This document shows positions 1-5,980 of a stretch of 7,914 nt of DNA, one piece after another. The DNA is taken from the NCBI GenBank assembly GCA_903939665.1, contig CAJAHZ010000332.1, positions 1 to 7,914 of the forward strand, in the 5' to 3' direction. Under the pieces are notes generated by a model. The model made no database searches. It was given only the letters and a program-made list of their open reading frames with translations, and had not been told where the DNA came from. The stretch's first letter is position 1. Each line of letters begins with the position of its first letter. A program made the translations under genes and the position numbers. This DNA comes from an uncultured Pseudomonadota bacterium. GTDB lineage: Bacteria > Pseudomonadota > Gammaproteobacteria > Burkholderiales > Rhodocyclaceae.

Positions 1-222
1 AGGGTCATCGGCCTGCTGGCCAACACCGCCGCACTCAGCCCGGAAGAACTCGACGAAAGCGCCGAACTGATCGAAGAAGCGCCGGAGATTTTCGGAAAAA
101 GCGTCGCCGCACTGCACGACGAACTGGGCATGAAAGTGCTGGGGGGTTGTTGCGGCACCGATCAGCGGCATATTGGATGCTTGGCAGAGGCGTTAAGAGC
201 TCCTGGCCGGATCGAAATTTGA
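1..222 (+). CDS. Homocysteine S-methyltransferase family protein, C-terminal fragment
   Basis: This is the last 73 residues of a gene that begins before the window, open from base 1 to a TGA at 220-222. It carries GGCCGTDQRHI at residues 48-58 of the fragment. That is the C-terminal zinc-site motif of the homocysteine S-methyltransferase (Pfam S-methyl_trans) family, which includes BHMT, MmuM and the N-terminal module of MetH. The two adjacent cysteines (50 and 51) are zinc ligands that activate the homocysteine thiol. The preceding helix-rich stretch (SPEELDESAELIEEAPEIF) also fits the end of this barrel domain. Family members transfer a methyl group to homocysteine to make methionine, in the cytoplasm. 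The protein ends about 15 residues after the motif, so this is a single-domain enzyme or a short terminal domain rather than a full-length MetH. Which methyl donor it uses cannot be told from this piece. Confidence 0.85.
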   Translation, partial: RVIGLLANTAALSPEELDESAELIEEAPEIFGKSVAALHDELGMKVLGGCCGTDQRHIGCLAEALRAPGRIEI

Positions 223-575
223 AGAAGGTCACGACATACCGGAGCCGACTGCAGTGCTGATCATGCTTTACGCAATGGGTGCCGTCTCTGAAGCCGATAC
301 CGTCATCGCGAAAGCAGATCGAGCGCAGGCCCACCAATCCAAAGGTGTTGCGCTTCAAAGACACGGCAGGGATCGTCGGCAAGGGGAGCGCCGCCTTCTA
401 TCCCGCCAATGACCCAGCCTGCAGATCAGCGAAAATTTTCAGGCGAGATCGCGACAATTGGCGAAAAATGGCGCGACGTCGATTTGGTGGGCTTCAAATC
501 GTTTTCGCACCAAAGCGGGAAAATGCCTCAGAATCGCCATCGCTCTTTAACGCAATAAGGCATTGGCAGAAATTC
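223..575. other. Unassigned 353-base stretch between the methyltransferase and hemerythrin genes
   Basis: No gene is supported here. The hemerythrin frame stays open upstream to an ATG at 279, but the translated extension (about 99 residues) is rich in Arg, Lys and Pro, resembles no domain I recognise, and precedes the usual N-terminus of the family. On the minus strand a frame open across 35-382 runs into the coding methyltransferase, so it looks like a shadow. No convincing promoter or terminator was found. Two short perfect palindromes are present, GAAAATTTTC at 431-440 and CGACGTCG at 474-481, with no evidence that they are operators. The region may be a long leader plus promoter for the hemerythrin gene, or decayed coding DNA. 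Confidence 0.5.
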
Positions 576-1109
576 ATGAGCATGACCCCGGCGTACCCGA
601 AAGCATTCTGGTCTGAGGCCATCGAGGTGGGCTTGCCAGCCATCGACGGGCAGCACAAGCGGCTCTTCGATCTGGCCGCGTCGTTTCGTGGAGAAGGGGA
701 CCAAATTCGCGTCATGAAAACCCTGGCAACGCTGTGCGACTATACAAACACGCACTTGCGCGAGGAAGAAGCAATGCTGCAAGCCATTGCTTATCCAGAC
801 CTATCCGAACACAAGCAACACCACATTCGCTTTCGCCGCATGCTTCATGACTTTCTCGAAGACTCCCGCAGCATGACGCTCGACGAAATCGCCGATCGGG
901 CCGAGGCGCTGATTAATGGCTGGTTTTACCAACACATTTTGACTGTCGACGCCGATTACGTGCCCGCAGTCAAAGCTTATGAGGCGCGCAAGCACGCGCT
1001 TGCCTTGGCCCGCCCGCCGCTTTCCGTCGCGCGTGACACCGGCTGGCCCGGCTTCGGTTCCGACGGCCTGAGTCCAGCGTACAACCCTTTGCCTGACGCC
1101 TGCTGCTGA
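576..1109 (+). CDS. Bacteriohemerythrin with C-terminal extension
   Basis: This 177-residue protein is a hemerythrin-fold four-helix bundle that binds O2 at a non-haem di-iron centre. All seven canonical ligands are visible with the right spacing: H27 (in DGQHKRLF), H60 and E64 (THLREEE), H79 and H83 (HKQHH), H120 and D125 (QHILTVD). The family's early aromatic (W12) is also present. Likely roles are O2 storage or delivery, or O2/NO/iron handling in the cytoplasm; no signal peptide is seen. ATG 576 is chosen because the family motif starts about 12 residues later; ATG 582 is an equal alternative. The ribosome binding site is weak (AAGG at 557-560, rather far upstream). The di-iron domain ends near residue 130, where many bacteriohemerythrins stop. 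About 45 further residues of unknown role follow, ending in ACC. It appears to be a single-gene unit. Confidence 0.9.
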   Translation: MSMTPAYPKAFWSEAIEVGLPAIDGQHKRLFDLAASFRGEGDQIRVMKTLATLCDYTNTHLREEEAMLQAIAYPDLSEHKQHHIRFRRMLHDFLEDSRSMTLDEIADRAEALINGWFYQHILTVDADYVPAVKAYEARKHALALARPPLSVARDTGWPGFGSDGLSPAYNPLPDACC

Positions 1110-1153
1110 CCCCAACTACCCACGCAGCCACCGCCGGAAAAGTGGCAGTAGAG

Positions 1154-1159
1154 TAGAAT
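1154..1159 (+). promoter_or_regulatory. Candidate -10 box (TAGAAT) directly upstream of cutA
   Basis: TAGAAT differs from the sigma-70 -10 consensus at one position and lies 7 bases before the cutA ATG. No Shine-Dalgarno sequence is visible between the box and the ATG, which suggests a leaderless or nearly leaderless transcript starting at about 1166-1167. No good -35 hexamer sits at the normal distance, so confidence is low. Confidence 0.35.
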
Positions 1160-1166
1160 TCTGCCG

Positions 1167-1490
1167 ATGACTGCCCTGCTTGTGCTCACCAATCTGCCCG
1201 ATCGCCCAGCCGCCGAAGCGCTGGCCAAGAGCCTGATCGAAGCGCGCCTGGCCGCCTGCGTGAATATCCTCGCGCCGTGCCGTTCGGTCTATCGCTGGCA
1301 GGGCGCAGTGGAGACGGCAGACGAAGTGCCGCTGCTGGTCAAGACCACCGAAGCGCGTTATGCCGCGCTCGAGGCGGCGATCCGTGCGCAACACCCCTAC
1401 GAACTTCCCGAAGTGATCGCCGTTCCAATCGCTCACGGACTCCCCGACTACCTCGCCTGGGTGGCTGCCGAAACCCGTGCGCTCGACTGA
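1167..1490 (+). CDS. cutA: Divalent-cation tolerance protein CutA
   Basis: This 107-residue protein has the usual length of CutA1 proteins and their signature segments: LAACVNIL near residues 28-35, a Y-R-W-Q-G-x-V-E segment followed by ADEVPLLVKTT in the middle, and HPYELPEVIAVPI with a following G-x-x-x-YLAW near the C-terminus. CutA is a small trimeric protein with a ferredoxin-like fold related to PII. It is linked genetically to copper and other divalent-metal tolerance, but its molecular job is unsettled. There is no signal peptide, so it is probably cytoplasmic. ATG 1167 fits the family N-terminus (MTALLVLTNLPD). dsbD starts 7 bases after its stop, an arrangement that also recalls E. 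coli, where cutA and dsbD (formerly cutA2) are neighbours. The two are probably co-transcribed. Confidence 0.95.
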   Translation: MTALLVLTNLPDRPAAEALAKSLIEARLAACVNILAPCRSVYRWQGAVETADEVPLLVKTTEARYAALEAAIRAQHPYELPEVIAVPIAHGLPDYLAWVAAETRALD

Positions 1491-1497
1491 CTACGCT

Positions 1498-3261
1498 ATG
1501 CATTCATCTCTCTCCCGCTGGCTGCTCCCCCTTCTGCTGCTGATCGCCTCTTGGGCCAACGCCGAAGAGTTTCTCGATCCGGCGGTCGCTTTCAAAGCAT
1601 CGGCTCGGGCGCTGGATGGCCAAAGCATCGAAGTCCGCTTCGAAATTGCGAAGGGCTACTACCTGTATCGCGACAAGTTTCGTTTTGCCGCCGAACCGGC
1701 GACGGTCAAACTTGGCATGCCCGAGCTGGCCAAGGGCAAGGAAAAGCACGATGACACCTTCGGCAAGGTCGAGGTTTACTACAAGGAGGCCGTGATCCGC
1801 CTGCCGGTCGAGCGCAACAGTTCGGGGCCGCTGGCGTTGACGCTGAAAATCACCTCGCAGGGTTGCGCCGATGCCGGCATCTGCTATCCGCCGCAGCAGC
1901 AAAAACTCGCCGTCGAACTGCCGGCACCAGGGGCGGCAGCCGCTCCCGCCTCACCCGCACCGACCGGCGACGAAAGCTCACGTATCGCCGGCGTGCTCAA
2001 AAATTCCGGCTTCTGGACCATTCTCGCCTTCTTCTTCGTTGCCGGCCTCGGCCTGTCGCTGACGCCTTGTGTCTTCCCGATGATCCCGATTCTCTCGGGG
2101 ATCATCGTCGGCCACGGCCACCATGTGTCGCGCGGCCGCAGTTTTGCGCTTTCCGCCGCGTACGTGCTGGGCATGGCGGTGACTTACGCGCTGGCCGGCG
2201 TCGCCGCCGGCTTTACCGGGACGCTCCTCTCCAGCGCACTGCAAAGCCCTTGGGTGCTCGGCAGTTTCGCGCTGGTCTTCGTCGTGCTGTCGTTCTCGAT
2301 GTTCGGCTTCTATGAGTTGCAGCTGCCAATCGCCTTGCAGAGCAAACTGTCCGAAGAAGCCGGCCATCTGCAGGGTGGGCGCGGCATCGGCGTATTCACC
2401 ATGGGCGCCCTCTCGGCGCTGATCGTCGGCCCCTGCGTTGCCGCACCGCTGGCCGGCGCGCTGCTCTACATCGGGCAGACGCACGACGCCGTGCTCGGTG
2501 GTTCAGCGCTCTTTGTGATGGGCATCGGCATGGGTGCGCCACTGCTTGCCGTCGGCCTGTCCGCCGGGACGCTGCTGCCCAGATCGGGGCCGTGGATGGA
2601 GGCGGTCAAAAAGGCGTTCGGCGTGATCCTGCTCGGCACGGCGCTCTGGCTGGTCTCGCCGGTCATCCCGGTGGTCGTGCAGATGCTCGGCTGGGCGCTG
2701 CTGCTGATCATCCCGGCGATCTACATGCACGCGCTCGACGCGTTGCCGGCGCACGCCAAAGGCTGGCACCGCTTCTGGAAAGGCATCGGCATCGTCATGC
2801 TGATCACCGGCGCAGCAATGCTGGTCGGCGCGCTGGCCGGCGCCAAAGACCCACTACAGCCGCTCGCCGCAGTGCGGGGCGGTGCAGCCGTTGCGACCGA
2901 GGCCAAGGCGCTCCCGTTCCAGCGCGTCAAATCACTGGCCGATCTCGACGCCCGCATCAAAGCCGCCGGCAAGCCAGTGATGCTCGATTTCTACGCTGAC
3001 TGGTGCGTGTCGTGCAAGGAACTGGAGCGCTACACCTTCTCCGACGCCCGCGTGCAGACAAAGCTCTCCGGCTGGACGTTGCTGCAGGCCGATGTCACCG
3101 CCAACTCCGATGACGACAAGGCACTGCTGCAGCGCTTCAAGCTCTACGGCCCGCCCGGCATCATTTTCTTCGACGCGCAGGGCCGGGAAATTGCCGATCA
3201 GCGCATCGTCGGTTTCCTGGATGCCGAGGCGTTTCTTCAGTCGCTGAGTCGCGCCGGCTGA
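1498..3261 (+). CDS. dsbD: Thiol:disulfide interchange protein DsbD
   Basis: This is a full-length DsbD of 587 residues that carries electrons from cytoplasmic thioredoxin across the inner membrane to periplasmic thiol proteins. A signal peptide covers about residues 1-22 (hydrophobic LLPLLLLIAS core, cleavage after ANA). The periplasmic alpha domain follows with C123 and C129 (GCADAGICYPP). The membrane domain spans about 172-448 with roughly eight helices and its redox pair C191 (LTPCVFPMIP) and C313 (VGPCVAAPL). A C-terminal thioredoxin-like gamma domain carries WCVSC (C503, C506). All six redox cysteines are present, so the protein should be active. ATG 1498 gives a clean signal peptide and is preferred; an in-frame GTG at 1477 would add seven residues and overlap cutA. 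No clear ribosome binding site is seen, so translation may be coupled to cutA. A radical SAM gene follows after 16 bases. Confidence 0.95.
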   Translation: MHSSLSRWLLPLLLLIASWANAEEFLDPAVAFKASARALDGQSIEVRFEIAKGYYLYRDKFRFAAEPATVKLGMPELAKGKEKHDDTFGKVEVYYKEAVIRLPVERNSSGPLALTLKITSQGCADAGICYPPQQQKLAVELPAPGAAAAPASPAPTGDESSRIAGVLKNSGFWTILAFFFVAGLGLSLTPCVFPMIPILSGIIVGHGHHVSRGRSFALSAAYVLGMAVTYALAGVAAGFTGTLLSSALQSPWVLGSFALVFVVLSFSMFGFYELQLPIALQSKLSEEAGHLQGGRGIGVFTMGALSALIVGPCVAAPLAGALLYIGQTHDAVLGGSALFVMGIGMGAPLLAVGLSAGTLLPRSGPWMEAVKKAFGVILLGTALWLVSPVIPVVVQMLGWALLLIIPAIYMHALDALPAHAKGWHRFWKGIGIVMLITGAAMLVGALAGAKDPLQPLAAVRGGAAVATEAKALPFQRVKSLADLDARIKAAGKPVMLDFYADWCVSCKELERYTFSDARVQTKLSGWTLLQADVTANSDDDKALLQRFKLYGPPGIIFFDAQGREIADQRIVGFLDAEAFLQSLSRAG

Positions 3262-3277
3262 CACCACGCAGGGGCCG

Positions 3278-4351
3278 ATGAGCAGCATTTATCGCCCACC
3301 CCGTCTGCTCCTGCAGTGGCACCTCACCGACCGCTGTAACCTGCGCTGCGCGCACTGCTACCAGGACGACTATCGCGACCATGGTGGCGGCATGGCCGGC
3401 TGGCTGCCCATCCTCGAACAGTTCCGCGCCTTTCTTACCCATGCTTCGCCGCGCATCAAGGGCCACATCACACTGACTGGCGGCGAGCCTTTTGCGCACC
3501 CGGAATTCGCCGCGCTGCTCGAACATATCGCCGTACTGCGCGATGAGTTCACTTTCGCCATTCTATGCAACGGCACGCTGATCGACGACGCGATGGCGCG
3601 CCGGCTGGCAAGCTGGGCGCCACGTTTTGTCCAGGTCAGCATCGAAGGAACGCCGGCCACGCACGATGCGCTACGCGGCAAGGGCAACCATGCGGCGGTG
3701 GTCGCCGGCGTCAAGCGTCTGGTCGCCGCCGGCGTGCGCACGATGCTCGCCTTCACCGCGCATCGCGATAATTTCCGGGAATTTCCCGAAGTGGCAAAGC
3801 TCGGGCGTCGCCTCAAGGTGACGCGCGTATGGGCTGACCGGCTGATCCCGCAAGGGCAGGGCGGCGCGTTGCACGGCCTGTCGGTCGACGAAACGCGCGA
3901 GTTCGTCGAGTTGATGCGGCAAACGAAACTGCAAACGGAGTCGAAGCTGGCCCGCGTTCTTGGCAAAGGCACCGAAATCGCCCTGCACCGCGCCCTGCAG
4001 TTTCTCGCCGGCGGCCCGGCCTACCGTTGCACGGCCGGCGACACGCTAATCACCGTGATGCCCGACGGCACGCTCTACCCCTGTCGTCGCCTGCCCATCG
4101 CCGCCGGCAATCTGCATCAAACGCCGCTTGCCACACTTTACGACGGCGCGCTGTTTCGCCAATTGCGCGACCCGGCAGTTGTCGCCAGCGGTTGTGAAAA
4201 ATGCACCTACGAACGGCTCTGTCGCGGCGGCTTGCGCTGCCTTTCCTACGCCACCGAGAAGTCGTTCACCGTTGCCGACCCGGGCTGCTGGCTGGCGACG
4301 CTACCCGCCACACCCCCCGCAACCGCCACCACATCCCCCGCCACCGTCTGA
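3278..4351 (+). CDS. Radical SAM/SPASM domain protein, probable peptide- or protein-modifying enzyme
   Basis: This 357-residue protein has the radical SAM motif C20-x3-C24-x2-C27 (TDRCNLRCAHCY), which binds the SAM-cleaving 4Fe-4S cluster, and the SAM-binding GGEP at 68-71. A C-terminal SPASM domain follows with seven cysteines: C251 and C269 fit C-x12-G-x4-C, and C306, C309, C315, C321 and C337 form the second group. The last spacing (C315-x5-C321, CRGGLRC) differs from the more common x3. SPASM enzymes usually carry two auxiliary Fe-S clusters and act on peptides or proteins (AlbA, PqqE, MftC, anaerobic sulfatase maturases), but NirJ-like cofactor enzymes share this layout. The exact subfamily is not recognised. 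AGGGG at 3270-3274 precedes ATG 3278 closely. It follows dsbD by 16 bases. The last 16 residues, Pro/Ala/Thr-rich, overlap the convergent membrane-protein gene and are probably not part of the fold. Confidence 0.88.
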   Translation: MSSIYRPPRLLLQWHLTDRCNLRCAHCYQDDYRDHGGGMAGWLPILEQFRAFLTHASPRIKGHITLTGGEPFAHPEFAALLEHIAVLRDEFTFAILCNGTLIDDAMARRLASWAPRFVQVSIEGTPATHDALRGKGNHAAVVAGVKRLVAAGVRTMLAFTAHRDNFREFPEVAKLGRRLKVTRVWADRLIPQGQGGALHGLSVDETREFVELMRQTKLQTESKLARVLGKGTEIALHRALQFLAGGPAYRCTAGDTLITVMPDGTLYPCRRLPIAAGNLHQTPLATLYDGALFRQLRDPAVVASGCEKCTYERLCRGGLRCLSYATEKSFTVADPGCWLATLPATPPATATTSPATV

Positions 4352-5152
4352 ACTGCTATCACCGCCGCTACTCGAATCGCCAGTCGATTTTTGCTTGGGA
4401 AAAACGCGCTCAAGGTAGGGAAAGCTACCCACCGGCAATGCCGCAAAACCAAACAGCGCGGCCGTCAGAACGGCGTCGTTACTCTGCCCACCAGGAACGA
4501 GGTCGTTGGCGCGGCGCTTCAGGTTGGCGAACAGTACGTTCAGACGATCAAGCGCCGCGTCGCCAAGCGCGGTGCGCCGCCGGCGCCAGACAACGACCAG
4601 CGCGATGCCGCCGACGATGGCCAGAATGATCAGAAAGCCGATGTTGTGACGACCATGGCCGACCGCCCACAAGGCCCGGGCGACCGCGACACCGATCAGC
4701 AAGGAAAATGCTGCGACAAAAGGAAAGAAACGCGCCGTAAATGTCCGGGTGTCGGCCAGTAATTCCTGCTGCTCAAGCGTGCTCTGATAGCCTTTGCAGG
4801 CGGCCGCTACGCCAAGTTGCCCCTGGATGGCGGAGAATTCTGCCCACTGCGTGCAGCCGAGAAGCACCGCCTTTTCGATCGGACGGCGCGCCAGGGAATC
4901 CCCATCGGAACGCACACGTCGCACGGCACCCCCGGCTTCTTCGAGGAGGCCGCGGTCGAGCAGGGAAAATACGGCCAGCCGCACGGCTTCGCCGATGCCG
5001 TCGCGCAGATAGGCGACCTGATACGGGTCCTGGGCGATTTCCATAAAACGTGCCGGTTTGGCCACTTCACGCTGGCGCTGGTCGTAGCGCAGCCAGACAT
5101 TGACGGCGATCGCCAGAAATAGGTAGATCACCAGGAAAGCCGGCCCGCTCAC
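4301..5152 (-). CDS. TIGR04222-type membrane protein with Gly/Cys-rich C-terminal tail
   Basis: This 283-residue protein begins with SGPAFLVIYLFLAIAV and continues with DPYQVAYLRDGIGEAVR and SLLDRGLLE, which I recognise as the pattern of TIGR04222 membrane proteins, a family of unknown function. Predicted membrane helices lie at about 3-21, 142-164 and 170-189. Arg-rich stretches follow the first (R22-R29) and third (R190-R193), so the middle domain (about 22-141) and the C-terminus should be cytoplasmic. The end is low-complexity: two GDSSS-like units at 258-269, then a Gly/Cys tail at 270-283 with C274, C278 and C281. Other cysteines are C100 and C119. The start is a GTG at 5152 that overlaps the preceding gene's stop (GTGA), implying translational coupling. 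The 3' end overlaps the convergent radical SAM gene by 51 bases. The tail may be a metal or thiol site, or a substrate for modification; this is not known. Confidence 0.82.
   Translation of the reverse strand: MSGPAFLVIYLFLAIAVNVWLRYDQRQREVAKPARFMEIAQDPYQVAYLRDGIGEAVRLAVFSLLDRGLLEEAGGAVRRVRSDGDSLARRPIEKAVLLGCTQWAEFSAIQGQLGVAAACKGYQSTLEQQELLADTRTFTARFFPFVAAFSLLIGVAVARALWAVGHGRHNIGFLIILAIVGGIALVVVWRRRRTALGDAALDRLNVLFANLKRRANDLVPGGQSNDAVLTAALFGFAALPVGSFPYLERVFPKQKSTGDSSSGGDSSSDGGGGCGGGCGGCGG
4304..4381 (-). other. Low-complexity Ser/Asp/Gly and Gly/Cys tail coding segment
   Basis: These bases encode residues 258-283 of the membrane protein: GDSSSGGDSSSD, then four glycines and CGGGCGGCGG. Three cysteines are spaced C-x3-C-x2-C with glycine only between and around them. 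The change from ordinary protein sequence to Ser/Asp/Gly and then pure Gly/Cys is abrupt, as in a flexible linker followed by a short recognition or metal-binding tag. Bases 4304-4351 of the same DNA read on the plus strand as the Pro/Ala/Thr-rich end of the radical SAM protein. Confidence 0.8.
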
Positions 5153-5895
5153 GACACCGCACCTTCCAGCGCCGCACGCAGATGCCCGGCCAGCCGCGAC
5201 AGCGCCAGCAGCGCCGGACCGCCTTCTCCCGCAGGCAGACGCTGTTCCTGCCGGGCCAGCGGCAACAGGGCCACGGCCTTGATGAAAGCCTCGTCGCCGG
5301 TCGCCGCTGCAATGCTCTCCAATGCTTCACGCGGCGCCAGCGCGCTCTTTCCCTGCAAGCGCAGCAGCGCTAGCGCCGAAGCGCGCAGCGGCCCGGCCAC
5401 TTCGGCGATGACGCGGACCAGTTGCTCTTCGCGCAGGCTGACCAGCGCATAGCGTTCGCGCAACCGGATGGCCAGATTGAGCAGCACCTCACGCAAGCGC
5501 CGGCGCAACTCGCCCTCATCAATCGGCAAACCGCGCACCGGATCACTGCCGTAAAGCACGCGATGCCGATTACAAATGTCGTTGAATTTGACGGCGAAAA
5601 GTTCGGCAGCGACCGGCAACTCGTCTTCGAGCAGGAACATCACCTCGACCCGCGCTGCGGCGTGCGCCAGCCGGAGCGGCTCGCGCAGCGCATCAATGCG
5701 TGACACGTCAAAAGACTTGAGCAGCAGCAGCACGTTAACGTCGGAGTTGGCGCGCAAGCGGCCTTCCGCCGCCGAGCCGAAAAGCACAACCGAAAGCAGA
5801 TCGTTGCCGAGCGCCGCCGTGGCGGACAGCACCAATTCGGACAGCACCTCGTCAACGACACCCATGCGCTCAGGCGCGCTACCCGCTATCCCCAT
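5149..5895 (-). CDS. Nucleotidyltransferase-fold protein with degenerate active site
   Basis: This 248-residue protein has the Pol-beta-type nucleotidyltransferase signature near its N-terminus: LFGSAAEGRL (G40, S41) then SDVNVLLLL (D52, N54). Active members need the triad D-x-D plus a later Asp. Here the second Asp is Asn54, and the later strand reads RVEVMFL with E84 where Asp is usual. Catalysis may therefore be lost or altered, although this could be a subfamily trait. The rest (about 95-248) is mostly helical, Leu/Ala/Arg-rich and not recognised. No signal peptide or membrane helix is seen. ATG 5895 is backed by GAGGGAG at 5903-5909, 7 bases upstream. The stop overlaps the start of the TIGR04222 membrane gene by four bases, so the two are made together and may work together. 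The sensor kinase gene ends 85 bases upstream. Confidence 0.75.
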   Translation of the reverse strand: MGIAGSAPERMGVVDEVLSELVLSATAALGNDLLSVVLFGSAAEGRLRANSDVNVLLLLKSFDVSRIDALREPLRLAHAAARVEVMFLLEDELPVAAELFAVKFNDICNRHRVLYGSDPVRGLPIDEGELRRRLREVLLNLAIRLRERYALVSLREEQLVRVIAEVAGPLRASALALLRLQGKSALAPREALESIAAATGDEAFIKAVALLPLARQEQRLPAGEGGPALLALSRLAGHLRAALEGAVS

Positions 5896-5902
5896 GAATC
5901 AT

Positions 5903-5909
5903 CTCCCTC
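5903..5909 (-). promoter_or_regulatory. Ribosome binding site of the NTase-like gene
   Basis: On the minus strand the bases read GAGGGAG, 7 bases before ATG 5895. It is the strongest Shine-Dalgarno match seen in the window and fixes the start. An ATG immediately after it (GAGATG) is out of frame with the gene. Confidence 0.75.
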
Positions 5910-5942
5910 GTTATCCGTCGGCAAACTGAGCCTGCTCCGGCG

Positions 5943-5971
5943 AATATACGCTCGCGGCGCGGGAAAATGAA
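5943..5971 (-). promoter_or_regulatory. Candidate sigma-70 promoter for the NTase/TIGR04222 gene pair
   Basis: On the minus strand TTCATT (5971-5966) and TATATT (5948-5943) are separated by exactly 17 bases. The -10 matches consensus at five of six positions, the -35 at only three. It lies in the 85-base gap between the sensor kinase stop and the NTase-like start and would give a leader of about 40 bases. The heptamer CCGACGG occurs twice around it (5978-5972 and 5921-5915), which could be chance. If real, this pair can be transcribed apart from the two-component genes. Confidence 0.4.
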
Positions 5972-5980
5972 CCGTCGGAA

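Noticed and set aside
35..382. Minus-strand open frame of 115 residues
   Set aside because: It overlaps the coding end of the methyltransferase, which has a clear zinc motif, and its own translation is Arg-rich with no recognised domain.
279..575. In-frame upstream extension of the hemerythrin gene to ATG 279
   Set aside because: The added 99 residues resemble no domain, are rich in Arg/Lys/Pro, and the family N-terminus (W12 and the first His ligand) fits a start at 576 or 582.
1127..1146. Inverted repeat GCCAC/GTGGC after the hemerythrin gene as a terminator
   Set aside because: The stem is only 5 bp with a 10-base loop and no T-run follows.
1477..1497. GTG 1477 as the dsbD start
   Set aside because: It adds seven polar or charged residues before an otherwise normal signal peptide and overlaps cutA; ATG 1498 is the simpler choice.
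4304..4345. Gly/Cys tail DNA as a simple-sequence repeat artefact
   Set aside because: The codons for Gly and Cys vary rather than forming a uniform repeat, and Gly/Cys tails are known to me in other TIGR04222 proteins, so it is more likely a selected protein feature.
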